The notes below the pieces were generated by a model, which saw only the letters and a list, made by a program, of their open reading frames with translations, ran no database searches and was not told the origin of the DNA. DNA of 64,000 bases from Ahaetulla prasina (lineage: Eukaryota > Chordata > Lepidosauria > Squamata > Colubridae). Made by a program: the position numbers and the translations under genes. The stretch lies in the NCBI RefSeq assembly GCF_028640845.1, contig NC_080546.1, forward strand, positions 85,340,757-85,404,756, in the 5' to 3' direction. This document shows, in pieces, positions 21,582-32,850 of this stretch. Numbering within the stretch: position 1 is the first letter of the stretch; each line of letters begins with the position of its first letter.

Positions 21582-21756
21582 CAAAGATGGACCATACAAC
21601 ACTGGATCAGCTTACCTAGGATGACATGTTTAAGGTCCTAAGAGACCATGTATGAAATATGTGCATATGTGTGTGATTGATATTATACCATGGCATTTCT
21701 TGAATTCTGATCATTATATTTAGATGTGGAAATGAGAGTAGAATAGAGAGAGTAAC

Positions 21757-22389
21757 TGTTCTGACCCAGCCTTAGCAGAAACAAGAAACATACTCCTTGT
21801 CATGAAAGACCCCTTTTTATTTACCTCCTGTGAATTACTGGCATTCACACATCGAAAAGTACAGGTAATTGTCCTTCAAGAGGTTAACTGCAGTAACAGA
21901 CCTTATCAGTTCCTTGAGGTAATTGCCAGGCCTGGAGCTTCTAGCCGCAAGGCTGTAAATTAAGTTCTGTCAAGCAGTCTCTGTGGCAGGAAACACAATG
22001 AGCCAAATCCTCAGAAATCCGAATGGTTGTCTCCTACGACCACCACTCCCCTTTCCTTCTATTTATTCCCCAGCTAGGGAGGGGCCATTCAGTGTCCACG
22101 TGTGCCTTGCTTCCCAAGTCGGTTCCTTGTCCTCAGTTGTTCTCCTCTCCTAAGCTCTGTTGTTGTGCATCAGGAACAGGCCCCAGCTGTTCTTCCTCCC
22201 CAGTTATCTCAGCCTTCAAGGCAGCTGCCTCTCCAGTGGCTGGGAAATGTCGGATAGCCCTGGCTCTATATCTGCGTCCGATGCAGAGCATCCATCAGAG
22301 CCTTCCCCAGACTCCAGAACTGGTCCAAGTTCCCCCACCAACCCAAGCTCCTCATTGTCTGAGTCTCCCACCAGCTCTGCTGGCATCTA
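21757..22389 (-). mobile_element. Solo LTR-B
   Basis: TGTTCTGACCCAGCC to TGCTGGCATCTA with a perfect GTAAC duplication (21752-21756, 22390-22394). The terminal CA has decayed. It shares GGGAGGGGCCATTC with LTR-C, so the groups are related. Confidence 0.85.
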
Positions 22390-22394
22390 GTAAC

Positions 22395-23164
22395 TGCGTC
22401 TTCTATGTCTCAGTTAATGCTAGACTCTTGGTCAGTTTATCATTGGGTCATTATAGATCCATTAGTTTAAAAAGTCATGAGCTTCTTCATAGTTTCTGAC
22501 CCAAAGAGATTGCCTGTTAACCATAATTGCTGCGATACAGATAGAAGGTCAAGTTGCAAAGGTCTTCACAATATTGTAGAGAAGAATGCTAATTTACCTG
22601 CCAAATGTATCTTTTCAGTGCAATTCCATACCTACAAATCTAGTAGAAACTATCTGAACTGTGATGTGCTTCCATAAAACTGAGCATGGAATTGCCACTG
22701 GTAAAGCACGGGTTAGCTTAAGCTTAAAAAACTCAGCATTACTTGAATGCAGGATTAAAAGTTCAAGCTAAGCAAAAAAATTATTGTTCAGATAGCTTAG
22801 ATCTCTCATTTAGGGGATTACTTAAGAGAAATCAATTAGATAGGAAAATCCTGTTTTATGAAGGATCATTTTTCTCACATTTAGGAATATAATTTACATT
22901 CAGCTATACAAACACTTATGAATACACGTGCATATAGAAATATATATACATTCAGGAATGTGTATTTATACATGGAGAAATGAATGCACCAAAACACAAA
23001 TACTATAAAAACCCATGAAAAGTAATAAAAAAACCAACAATAATTAAGAAGAACAAAAGAAAACGTATTTCCTTTCCTGGGACATCTTTAAATATTACTG
23101 AGGAATCAGAAACAAAATATCCAATTGCCACCCCTTTTATTCTTCTTCCGTTTTAGCTTGTGGA
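22395..23164. other. No recognised feature
   Basis: AT-rich unique sequence, no family recognised. Confidence 0.45.
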
Positions 23165-23425
23165 AGAAAGATGAAAGAAGAAAGAAAAAAGAAAGGAAAG
23201 AAAGAAAAAAGAAAGAAAGAAAGAAGGAAGGAAGGAAGGAAGGAAGGAAGGAAGGAAGGAAGGAAGGAAGGAAGGAAGGAATGGTAGGAGTAGGAGTTGG
23301 AGAAGAAGGATGAGGATGAGAAGAAGAAGAGGAGGATGGGGAGGGAGAAGGAGAAGGGGATGGAGAATGGGAGGAAGAAGAGGAGGAAGAAGGGGAAGGA
23401 GGAGGAGGAGGAGGAGGAGGAGTCA
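23165..23425. repeat. Purine-rich tract with (AAGG)14 and (AGG)n
   Basis: GAAA variants (23165-23222), AAGG array (23223-23280), irregular GAGGA (23295-23398), AGG triplets (23398-23421). Lys/Glu/Arg or Ser/Pro frames here are repeat translation. Confidence 0.95.
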
Positions 23426-23764
23426 TTGACATTGGCAAAGGCATTGATGATATTTTTAACACATCTACATCGGCCTATCCCAGGTCCTTGGGAAGGACTT
23501 GTTAGGTGGACAAAAATGCCAAATCCCATTCTGAACATCTGGATGCCTGCACGAAGAACCACAATAACTTCAATTCTATCTCTTCTTCCAAAAGGTATCC
23601 CTCCATTTTAATATACGGTGGCTATTTTAGTTGCAGAACTAACCAACTTAATTTCCTACTCTGAGAAATGACCACTTACTCTCAGCATCCTGGATATAAC
23701 GTGTGAGGCCAGCCACTTGTTGATCGAAGAAGAAGAAGATCAAAGCCTCACACCAAGACAGAGT
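23426..23764. other. No recognised feature
   Basis: Unique-looking; nothing recognised. Confidence 0.4.
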
Positions 23765-24565
23765 GGCTGTGGATGCCGGCATCCCGGTACAGTCAGCTGA
23801 GTCCTCGGCTGACTTTTGGGGGCGAGTCATTGGCCTCGATGGAAGGGGTGCGCAACTTGGGCGTCCTCCTGGATGAACGGCTGTCTTTTGAAGATCATCT
23901 GACGGCCGTCTCCAGGAGAGCTTTCTACCAGGTCCGCCTGGTGCGCCAGTTGCGCCCCTTTCTAGACCGGGATGCCCTATGCACGGTCACTCACGCCCTC
24001 GTGACGTCTCGCCTGGATTACTGCAATGCTCTCTACATGGGGCTCCCCTTGAAGGGCATCCGGAGGCTGCAGTTAGTTCAGAATGCGGCTGCGCAGGTTA
24101 TAGAGGGAGCCCCTCGTGGCTCCCGTATGACACCAATCCTGCGCAGACTGCACTGGCTACCTGTGGCCTTCTGGGTGCGCTTCAAGGTTTTGGTAACCAC
24201 CTTCAAAGCGCTCCATGGCATAGGGCCGGGTTATTTACGGGACCGCCTACTGCTACCGAATACCTCTCACCGACCCGTGCGCTCTCACAGAGAGGGACTC
24301 CTCAGGGTGCCGTCACCTTCCGTCGCGAGCTCAAGACACATTTATTCATCTGTGCAGGACTGGCTTAGATTTTAAATTTATAGGGGTTTTAAATTGGTTT
24401 TAATACTTATATTTATATTTTTAATAATTAGGCATTAGAATAAGTTTTTTAATGATTATCTTAATTTTGTATATAAATGTTTTATGTGCCTGTGAACCGC
24501 CCTGAGTCCTTTGGGAGATAGGGCGGTATATAAATATGAATAATAAATAAATAAATAAATAAATA
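23765..24565 (+). mobile_element. L2 LINE 3' part, better preserved copy
   Basis: A 200-residue frame (23773-24375) carries GVRNLGVLLDERLSFEDHL, then THALVTSRLDYCNALYMGLP and LRRLHWLPVAFWVRFKVLV. The 3' UTR ends CCTGAGTCCTTTGGGAGATA, GGGCGGTATATAAAT, then (AAAT)n to 24564. Palm motifs and everything upstream are absent. A deletion near 24310 removes the segment equivalent to 16600-16720. Confidence 0.9.
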
Positions 24566-25195
24566 CTTATATTCAAATGTCTTTTATTTTTGGCAGTAAC
24601 AGAAAGTTGATCTGAGGTTCATTTTCCTCTCTTACAAGCATTAAACAATTAATTATTTTAAATACTGAACTACCTTTTACAATATTCCCTCCAGGTATGT
24701 GGCCTGAGACAAGTCACTCTCCTGGAATGGTTCCATAAACTAAACAAATATTTTTTTTTCCTTACCATTAGATTTCAGCTTCAGTAAATGGATCCCAACC
24801 TGCAAATAAAATGGTACGGTTAAACGATGCTTCAATTCCTAAAGACGTCGTAACAAAAGCTTTCAAAGTGAAAGTATTGTTTTACAGTTAATCATTTTCT
24901 ATTAACTCAAGTGAAAACTGAAAACAGGAGCCAGAATGTGGCAGAAAATGCTTATTTTCTTCTGAACATGTTATTAGAAATATTTTGTTGAGAGGGCCAA
25001 AAAATAAAAATAATAATAAAAAATCAAATCCTCTAAAGGAAGGAGAATCATATTTGAGCATTATAAAAGGGAATATAGGTTCAATGCTAATTAAAACAAA
25101 CTTTTAATGTAGATAAATGCAAGCGTAGCATTACTTTCATGGTGAAGACTAAATTAATTGCTGTTATATTTAATGGCTCAAAAGAGAAACCAAAC
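24566..25195. other. No recognised feature
   Basis: AT-rich unique sequence. Confidence 0.45.
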
Positions 25196-25280
25196 AGAGA
25201 GGAGAGGAGAGGAGAGGAAAGGAAAGGAAAGGAGATGAGAAGGGTGGGGAGGGGAGGGGAGGGGAGGAGAGGAGAGGGGA
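25196..25280. repeat. GA/GGGGA low-complexity tract
   Basis: AGAGG, AAAGG and AGGGG pentamers. The same tract lies at 26862-26920 and 28490-28540, marking the edges of the tandem duplication. Confidence 0.9.
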
Positions 25281-25289
25281 ATGGGGAAA

Positions 25290-25725
25290 AAAAAGAGTTG
25301 TTAACCTAATTTTGTGAAGCTTCTTCTCCAGTAACATTGTATTGATAAATAAGGCATGCAAAACCTTTGCCAGACCAATTCTTGAATACAGCTCATGTTC
25401 CTGGAATCCACACTGTATATCAGACATTAATACGATTGAGCGGGTCCAGAGGTATTTCACGAGAAGAGTCCTCCACTCCTCTGCTCACAATAGAATCCCT
25501 TATGACTCCAGGCTTGAAACTTTGAGCTTGGACAATCTGGAACTGCGCCTCCTGCGGTCTGATCTAAGCATAGTACACAAAATTGTCTGCTACAACGTCT
25601 TACCTGTCAATGACTTCTTCAACTTCAACCTCAATAATACACTACCCTCAACATTCATCCCATGTACACAGTTCCAGTTTTTGTTCTCAAGGTGGACAAT
25701 TACTGATCCAAGCATCACCTAAATA
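25290..25725 (+). mobile_element. LINE-B RT C-terminal fragment
   Basis: The frame at 25342-25722 encodes KTFARPILEYSSCSWNPH, then SDINTIERVQRYFTRRVLHS, homologous to 8010-8290. No palm and no 3' UTR on this strand. Confidence 0.85.
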
Positions 25726-26074
25726 ACATCTTCTACGCAGAAAAATGTTGTTGTTGTTTTTCTTGCTTAATGGAATGATTTAACCTATTTAACCTCATGA
25801 GGGGTTTCTAAAATCCTGCAATTTTCCATGTTCTGATTTAAAACTGGTTTCACTGATCTCGTCTCATCTGTCTCCTCTCCTTCTACAAAAGGTATAAAGA
25901 AAAATGAAATTGTTTTGACAGCTTACCTGCCGCTAGGCCACAGCCAGACGAGATGGTCAACTGGCTTCAAAACCATCAAGTCTACGGAGCGTCTTCTATA
26001 AGACCAGCAGGAAGAGAAAGTAGGCAAGTAGGAATATTCCTGTGTATTGGTATTTGACGAGGGGTGTAAAAGTT

Positions 26075-26276
26075 TTTATTTATTTATTTATTTATTTTGG
26101 TCACAACATTATATACAAGCACATATAATGAAAGAAAAACAATAGGACAGGAACGGTAGGAACTTTTGTGCACTTATGCACGCCCCTTATAGTCCTCTTA
26201 GGAATGGGGTGAGGTCAATGGTAGACAGTTTTTGGTTAAAACTTTTGGGAGTTTGAGAAGAGACCACAGAGTCAGG
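26075..26276 (-). mobile_element. LINE-B 3' terminus
   Basis: (TTTA)n then the reversed LINE-B 3' UTR (GGACAGGAACGGTAGGAAC, GCACGCCCCTTATAG, AATGGGGTGAGGTCAATGG). Confidence 0.85.
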
Positions 26277-26304
26277 TTGCTATTAAGTCATCAAGGATCA
26301 TAAG

Positions 26305-26441
26305 CAGTGGTGGGATTCAGCCAGTTCTCACCACTTCGAGAGAACCGGTTGTTAACTTTCTGAGCAGTTTGGCAAACTGATTGTTGGAAGAAATCATTAG
26401 GGCAGAGAACCGGTTGTTAAATCACTTGAATCCCACTACTG
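26305..26441. mobile_element. MITE-h, short form
   Basis: CAGTGGTGGGATTCAGCC to GAATCCCACTACTG, 137 bp, flanked by ATCATAAG and ATCATAAC (seven of eight). Nearly palindromic and the same short form as 55072-55208. Confidence 0.88.
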
Positions 26442-26925
26442 ATCATAACAATGGGGCAAGCTTCATTATTCTCTCTTCTTTTTGTCTTTTATTACAGAAC
26501 TGTTACCTTCATAGGAGTCTGCTCACTGAGGTCAAAATGAATTTAGTTCTTGGGTTCATTTTTTAAAAAAAATAAATTAATTACAATTACAATTACAAGT
26601 AATTTCCAATCAAGAATACCTGGTCAATTGAAATTCAATCTGAGGTAGAGGCAGATATTTCTCTCACCGGGCACAATGAGAATATATCTGCTGAAAAAAA
26701 ACCTCTGCATTGGCGACAGATAAGGGCATCCGGCCAGTAAACATTCAGCTCCATCCAGTTGCCCAGATTCCACCCTGCAAGGGATTATGGGGTCATTAAA
26801 AGAAGATAATGGTGATGGTCAGGGTGGATTATCTTTCTATTTCTCCATGGATATGAGAGGGAGAGGGAAGAGGAGAGGAGAAAGGAGGGGAGGGGAGGGG
26901 AGGAGAGGAGAGGGGAATGGGGAAA

Positions 26926-27361
26926 AAAAAGAGTTGTTAACCTAATTTTGTGAAGCTTCTTCTCCAGTAACATTGTATTGATAAATAAGGCATGCAAAAC
27001 CTTTGCCAGACCAATTCTTGAATACAGCTCATGTTCCTGGAATCCACACTGTATATCAGACATTAATACGATTGAGCGGGTCCAGAGGTATTTCACGAGA
27101 AGAGTCCTCCACTCCTCTGCTCACAATAGAATCCCTTATGACTCCAGGCTTGAAACTTTGAGCTTGGACAATCTGGAACTGCGCCTCCTGCGGTCTGATC
27201 TAAGCATAGTACACAAAATTGTCTGCTACAACGTCTTACCTGTCAATGACTTCTTCAACTTCAACCTCAATAATACACTACCCTCAACATTCATCCCATG
27301 TACACAGTTCCAGTTTTTGTTCTCAAGGTGGAAAATTACTGATCCAAGCATCACCTAAATA
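26926..27361 (+). mobile_element. LINE-B RT C-terminal fragment, duplicated copy
   Basis: Second copy of 25290-25725 (frame 26978-27358), one residue different near its end. Confidence 0.85.
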
Positions 27362-27710
27362 ACATCTTCTACGCAGAAAAATGTTGTTGTTGTTTTTCTT
27401 GCTTAATGGAATGATTTAACCTATTTAACCTCACAAGGGGTATCTAAAATCCTGCAATTTTCCATGTTCTGATTTAAAACTGATTTCACTGATCTCGTCT
27501 CATCTGTCTCCTCTCCTTCTACAAAAGGTATAAAGAAAAATGAAATTGTTTTGACAGCTTACCTGCCGCTAGGCCACAGCCAGACGAGATGGTCAACTGG
27601 CTTCAAAACCATCAAGTCTACGGAGCGTCTTCTATAAGACCAGCAGGAAGAGAAAGTAGGCAAGTAGGAATATTCCTGTGTATTGGTATTTGACGAGGGG
27701 TGTAAAAGTT

Positions 27711-27912
27711 TTTATTTATTTATTTATTTATTTTGGTCACAACATTATATACAAGCACATATAATGAAAGAAAAACAATAGGACAGGAACGGTAGGAACT
27801 TTTGTGCACTTATGCACGCCCCTTATAGTCCTCTTAGGAATGGGGTGAGGTCAATGGTAGACAGTTTTTGGTTAAAACTTTTGGGAGTTTGAGAAGAGAC
27901 CACAGAGTCAGG
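27711..27912 (-). mobile_element. LINE-B 3' terminus, duplicated copy
   Basis: Second copy of 26075-26276. Confidence 0.85.
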
Positions 27913-27940
27913 TTGCTATTAAGTCATCAAGGATCATAAG

Positions 27941-28076
27941 CAGTGGTGGGATTCAGCCAGTTCTCACCACTTGAGAGAACCGGTTGTTAACTTTCTGAGC
28001 AGTTTGGCAAACTGATTGTTGGAAGAAATCATTAGGGCAGAGAACCGGTTGTTAAATCACTTGAATCCCACTACTG
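27941..28076. mobile_element. MITE-h short form, duplicated copy
   Basis: Second copy of 26305-26441 with one base deleted, same flanking 8-mers. Confidence 0.88.
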
Positions 28077-28536
28077 ATCATAACAATGGGGCAAGCTTCA
28101 TTATTCTCTCTTCTTTTTGTCTTTTATTACAGAACTGTTACCTTCATAGGAGTCTGCTCACTGAGGTCAAAATGAATTTAGTTCTTGGGTTCATTTTTTT
28201 AAAAAAATAAATTAATTACAATTACAATTACAAGTAATTTCCAATCAAGAATACCTGGTCAATTGAAATTCAATCTGAGGTAGAGGCAGATATTTCTCTC
28301 ACCGGGCACAATGAGAATATATCTGCTGAAAAAAAACCTCTGCATTGGCGACAGATAAGGGCATCCGGCCAGTAAACATTCAGCTCCATCCAGTTGCCCA
28401 GATTCCACCCTGCAAGGGATTATGGGGTCATTAAAAGAAGATAATGGTGATGGTCAGGGTGGATTATCTTTCTATTTCTCCATGGATATGAGAGGGAGAG
28501 GGAAGAGGAGAGGAGAAAGGAGGGGAGGGGAGGAGA

Positions 28537-28598
28537 GGGAAGGAAGGAAGGAAGGAAGGAAGGAAGGAAGGAAGGAAGGAAGGAAGGAAGGAAGGATT
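28537..28598. repeat. (AAGG)14
   Basis: Perfect tetranucleotide array extending the purine tract only at the right edge of copy 2. Confidence 0.95.
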
Positions 28599-29435
28599 AT
28601 TATTATTATATTTTTTGCAAAGAGTGTAAAACCTAGAGAGGTTCAAAATATTAGGAATTTTCTGTATCTCTCTTGAAGTTATATATTCTTTGGAAAAGAG
28701 AAAAGGATCCTACATCATGTTAAATTGTTATCGTTTGTTTTTTTTAAGTATAATAGGCTGTGAAGGTTTCCACTGCAAGAACCTTTCCTTTAGCAAAATA
28801 ATAATGGCATGTAAATGAAGGTCTGGTCCTTGTTTGTTTCTTGTGACATTGTGGAAGAGACTTTACCAAAGAAGCAGGCAAATGCCTTAGTTTTCATAAA
28901 TATTTGAAGGTGCACTTTTAAGCAGCGGAGTTTTCGTATGGGAAGCCAGCACTACTCAACGGAACCCGTGTTCCCGTTTAATGCAATCTGAGCTTATCTA
29001 CATTCTCAAAGCAGTTTGATTTTCCCCCCCACCCTTTCTAGGCTCAGCTCATCCTAATTCCCTCGAGATGCCATCCATGCTAAAATTGCAGAGAGCACAG
29101 ATTGAACTGCTGAATCAGTCGGTAATCAATCTTCCATCCTACTGATATCCATTAGTATTTTATCTTTGATCACAGCCTAATGGGAAACATAGAACATTAA
29201 GGAATAACAAAATGTCCACTAATTGGTCTATGCTGCCAATCCTCCAGAACTAACTGAGCTTATTCTGATGAAATAGCTGGAAGAAAATTCAGGTACCAGT
29301 GCAGAATATGATTTCATCTTGAAATTATTGGGGCGGCAAGTAATATTTATCCTTCATCGGATTAATCAATTTTTCTTATCTAATCAATTAAAAATGCTTA
29401 CTTCAGGCTGGATATAGTAGGTGATAAAGAAATGA
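28599..29435. other. No recognised feature
   Basis: Unique-looking sequence, no gene or repeat recognised. Confidence 0.45.
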
Positions 29436-29679
29436 TTAGATGATAAAAAGAGAGAGAGAGAGAGAGAGAGAGATATCTCAGATTTGTATAGATGATATAG
29501 ATATTCAGTAGATGATAAAGATATAGACGATATATAGATACAGATACAGGGAGATAGATAGTTATTGAGATGGAGAGGGAGAGGGACAGGGACAGGGAAA
29601 TAGAGAGAATAGAGATAGCGATAGAGAGATAGAGATAGAAATAGAAATAGAAATAGAGAGGATAAAGTGAGAGAGAGAT

Positions 29680-30124
29680 TATTCTGTCTCCCTCCCCACC
29701 TCACATAGAAGAGGGCAGGAGCGAGCTTCTAACAGTCACTTATTTTACAACCGACCTGAATTTTCTTTGTGGATAAAAGACTTGGCAGCTACAGTTCAAA
29801 TGCCTGCCAAGTTCCTTACCACTGGCAGAGCTTTTATCCCCTGTGGGGTGTGTCTCAGTGACTCAGCAATCTCTTGGCCTGCCACACCTCTTCTTTTGCT
29901 GCTCATGCTTCTCCTTCTGACGTTGCCTGGGGTCAATCCAGGATTGATCATCCTCACCCTCTGTCTGTGGGGGCTCCGACACGCCTTCTTCCTGGCCTTC
30001 AGCTGGCACCTGAGGCGTTGCCAGAAAGGAAGGACCTGGAGAGGGAGGCCTTGTCGGCTCCTCCCCTTCACTTTCAGAGTCATCTTTTTCCATGAGTACA
30101 GGCTCGGGAGCCAGAGTCACAACA
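29680..30124 (-). mobile_element. Solo LTR-A
   Basis: TATTCTGTCTCCCTCC to GAGCCAGAGTCACAACA, flanked by GAGAT on both sides (low-complexity target, so weak support). It contains CTGTGGGGTGTG and TGACTCA (about 29857), the reversed module. Confidence 0.75.
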
Positions 30125-30273
30125 GAGATGAGATAGAGATAGCAAGAGCAAGATAGAGATAGATAAAGAGAGAGAGAGAGAGAGATGGAGATCGAGGTGG
30201 AGGTGGAGGTGGAGATGGAGATTGAGATGGAGAGAGAATAGAGATAGGGATAAGAGATGATAAAGAGAGATGA

Positions 30274-30827
30274 TGTTGTGACCCAGGTTCCTGGACCCAG
30301 ACTCCTGGACTCGGATGATTCAGAAAATGAGGGAGAAGACCTGGCAAGCCCTGTTTCTCTTGAGCCCTCTCCCTCCCTGGCACCCACTCAAAGGGAGGAG
30401 GAGGGGCCGGCACGGCCTGATTCTCCCGGGCCTTCTTCTGATTTGGCAACGCCCCAAGAACAGTTTTGGAGTGACGCAAGATTACGAAGACTTGATCGAC
30501 GTGCGCAGCAGCGGAAGAGTTGGGACAAAGCCAAGTCATAATTGTCATGCAGTGACATCTGCAGAGACTATAAATAGGAGGCGGGACTTCCTGGTTTTTT
30601 GTCTTGGACAAAGCAATGAATTTGGCGCGAGCTAACTGTTTCATGGAGGGAAGAATATATTCGTGAGTAATTCTGGCCTTATCTATAATTTCCTCGTTAT
30701 CTCCAGAAACTTGGCAGGCCCGTGGGTAGACGTGGCCAGGACATGTATCTATGTAAATAAAAGGAAAAAAAAGGAAGGCCTCTGACGGACTCTTTGCTGG
30801 GAGTATTGGGGGAAGGGAAACAGAACA
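30274..30827 (+). mobile_element. Solo LTR-A-like
   Basis: TGTTGTGACCCAGG to GGGAAACAGAACA with a GATGA duplication (30269-30273, 30828-30832). TATA-type CTATAAATAGG at about 30569. The 94-residue frame 30257-30541 is LTR sequence. Confidence 0.82.
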
Positions 30828-30845
30828 GATGAATATAGATGACAT

Positions 30846-31130
30846 CAGTGGTGAAATCCTGCCGGTTCTGTCCAACTCGCGCAAGCCGGTAGTGGCGGCA
30901 GCATGTGGGTCAGCAAATCAGTAGCAGCGGCAGCATGAGGCTCTGCCTACCCACCCGGAAGTTGTTACTTCCTGGTTTAACCAGGAAGTAACCCGTTTTG
31001 ACCCTCTGTGCAGCTGCATGTGCAGAGGGTCAAAAATTGGACGCGATGATGGCACGCGAGCAGAGCAAGCGTGTGTGTGCGGCATGCGCACTTCTGAACC
31101 GGTAGGGAAGTTAAGTAGATTTCATCCCTG
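30846..31130. mobile_element. MITE-h, GC-rich interior
   Basis: CAGTGGTGAAATCC to GATTTCATCCCTG, flanked by GATGACAT and GATGACGT (seven of eight). The interior has an inverted pair, CAGGAAGTAAC and TTACTTCCTGG-type words, near 30965-30990. Confidence 0.85.
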
Positions 31131-31240
31131 GATGACGTAGAGAAAGAGATAGAGATATAGCGATGATGGAGGTGGAGGTGGAGATGATGGAGATGGACGT
31201 ATGCTTGAGATTGAGACGGACGTGACAGAGATTGAGACAG

Positions 31241-31732
31241 TGTTCTGTCTCCTTCCCCACCTCGGAGTAACAAGCTGGCCTTCAGCCAGTGGATTCATGG
31301 CTCTTATCAGTCCTGGCAGAGAAATCGCAGCTGCCTGCCAAAGTTCAAACAAATGACTCACGTAGCAAGACTTTCAGCTCTTTTTGAAGCAGTTCAACTA
31401 AACTTTTGCTTCCCGTGGAGTGAGAGCAGTCCCAAAGCTCCTTATATATCCTGTGGGGTGGGGCTCCTGCCCCACTCTTCCCTCTGAAGATGCCACCTCT
31501 CTAATCTTCTGAAGCGCGGGTCAATCCAAGCTTGATTATTATCAGCTGAGTCTGAAGGCGTAGCCTGAGGAAGGGAGGAATCAGGAGATGACGGCCTCAT
31601 TACGTCCTCCGACTGGCCTGGTTCTGGCTCCTGGAGCCAGGCCAAAGGCATCGGTGTTGCCGAGGTAAGCCTTACCGGCCCTTCCCCCTCACTTTCGGGC
31701 ATGGGGCCAGGTTCGGGGGCTGGAGTCACAAT
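31241..31732 (-). mobile_element. Solo LTR-A
   Basis: TGTTCTGTCTCCTTCC to GGCTGGAGTCACAAT. It has TATATATCCTGTGGGGTGGGG at about 31441 (reversed TATA and CACCC boxes) but no intact TGACTCA. Target duplication unclear. Confidence 0.72.
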
Positions 31733-31887
31733 GGAGAGAGAGAGAGAGGATAGACATGGAGATAGACATGACTGAGATTGAGACATAGACATGGTTGAGA
31801 TAGAGACAGATGAGACAGAAACACAGATATGGGGAAAATGAAAATAACAAAAACCGATTAGGAGATATTTTCTCTTTCACATATACA

Positions 31888-32240
31888 AGTAGTCTAGTCC
31901 TTGACGTGTGATCACAATTGAGGCCCCTTTATGATCTTTCTTGCCACACTTGTCAGGGGAAGTTGGTAACACAGCTGTTAAATGAATCCAGCTTCCCCAT
32001 TGACCTTGCTCATCAGAAGGTCACAAAAAGTGATCCTGTGATCCTGGGACACTGTGACTGTAGCAAATATGAGCCAGCTGCCAAGCATCTGAATTTTGAT
32101 CATGTAACCATGGGGATGCAGCAAAGGTTGCAACTGTGAAAAACGGTCACCGGTCACTTTTCTTTTTCAGTGCCGTTGTAATTTTGAAAAGTCACTAAAC
32201 AAACTGTTGTATGTGGAGGACTGCCTGCATTCATTTGCTT
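31888..32240. mobile_element. MITE-t, degenerate
   Basis: Left end AGTAGTCTAGTCCTTGAC. Interior GTCAGGGGAAGTTGGTAACA, CAGCTTCCCCATTGACC and ATCATGTAACCATGGGG-type blocks shared with 52080-52440 and 60633-60960. Right end GTATGTGGAGGACTGCCTG. Confidence 0.65.
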
Positions 32241-32349
32241 TGATTCCAGAATGTGACATTCTGCGCTCAATCTATGTTGAAACAAGGTTCTTTTACTCTC
32301 TTTTGTAAACTGAGTTCAGTCACAATACAAAAGTCTCATCACAAGAAAC

Positions 32350-32850
32350 AATTTCCTTCCTTCCTTCCTTCCTTCCTTCCTTCCTTCCTTCCTTCCTTCC
32401 TTCCTTCCTGTCTTCCTCTCTTATTCTTTCCTTCCTTCCTTCCTTCCTTCCTTCCTTCCTTCCTTCCTTCCTTCCTCCCTCCCTCCCTCCTTCCTTCCTT
32501 CCTTCCTTCCTTCCTTCCTTCCTTCCTTCCTTCCTTCCTTATTTCTTTATTGTCTCCCTCTCTTATTTCTTCCTTCCTTGCTTGCTTCTTTCCTTCTCCC
32601 TCTCTCCCTCCCTCCCTTCTTATTTTCTTCCTTATTTCCTTATTTCCTTCCTTTCCTCCCTCTCTAATTCCTCCCTCCCTCCCTCCCTCCCTCCCTTCCT
32701 ATTTCCTTCCTTATTTCCTTCCTTTCCTCCCTCTCTAATTCCTCCCTCCCTTCCTCCCTCCCTCCCTCCCTTCCTATCTATTTCCTTCCTTATTTCTTTC
32801 CTTTCCTCCCTCTCTTATTCCTCCCTCCCCTCCCCTCTTCCTTCCTGGAT
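32350..32850 (+). repeat. 500 bp polypyrimidine tract (CTTC/CCCT-rich)
   Basis: Almost pure C/T on the plus strand for 500 bp, with pure CTTC arrays at 32351-32408 and 32430-32470, and CCCT-rich repeats from 32600. The 161-residue Leu/Pro/Ser frame is repeat translation. Confidence 0.97.

Larger units (their letters stand above)
25240..26885. repeat. Tandem duplication, copy 1 (about 1.64 kb)
   Basis: Co-linear with 26886-28520 at an offset of about 1635-1636 bp. Contents in order: LINE-B C-terminal piece (plus), unique sequence, LINE-B 3' UTR (minus), MITE-h, unique sequence, purine tract. Confidence 0.92.
26886..28520. repeat. Tandem duplication, copy 2 (about 1.64 kb)
   Basis: Near-identical to 25240-26885. 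Differences I saw: GGACAATT versus GGAAAATT, CATGAGGGGTTTCT versus CACAAGGGGTATCT, one G/A, one deleted base at 27972 and one homopolymer length. Confidence 0.92.
29436..31830. repeat. GA/GATA/GAGATG array, broken by four insertions
   Basis: Array segments at 29440-29679, 30125-30273, 30828-30845, 31131-31240 and 31733-31830 share GATAGAGATAGAGA-type composition. They would be nearly contiguous without the three LTRs and one MITE listed below. Confidence 0.85.

Noticed and set aside
20960..21641. Gene on either strand from the overlapping 98-209 residue frames
   Set aside because: The block is a solo LTR with perfect CAAAG duplications; the frames start or end outside the LTR at random.
29863..30884. 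Overlapping frames of 174 and 255 residues on minus
   Set aside because: They run across an LTR, a microsatellite and a second LTR of opposite orientation, so they cannot be one gene.
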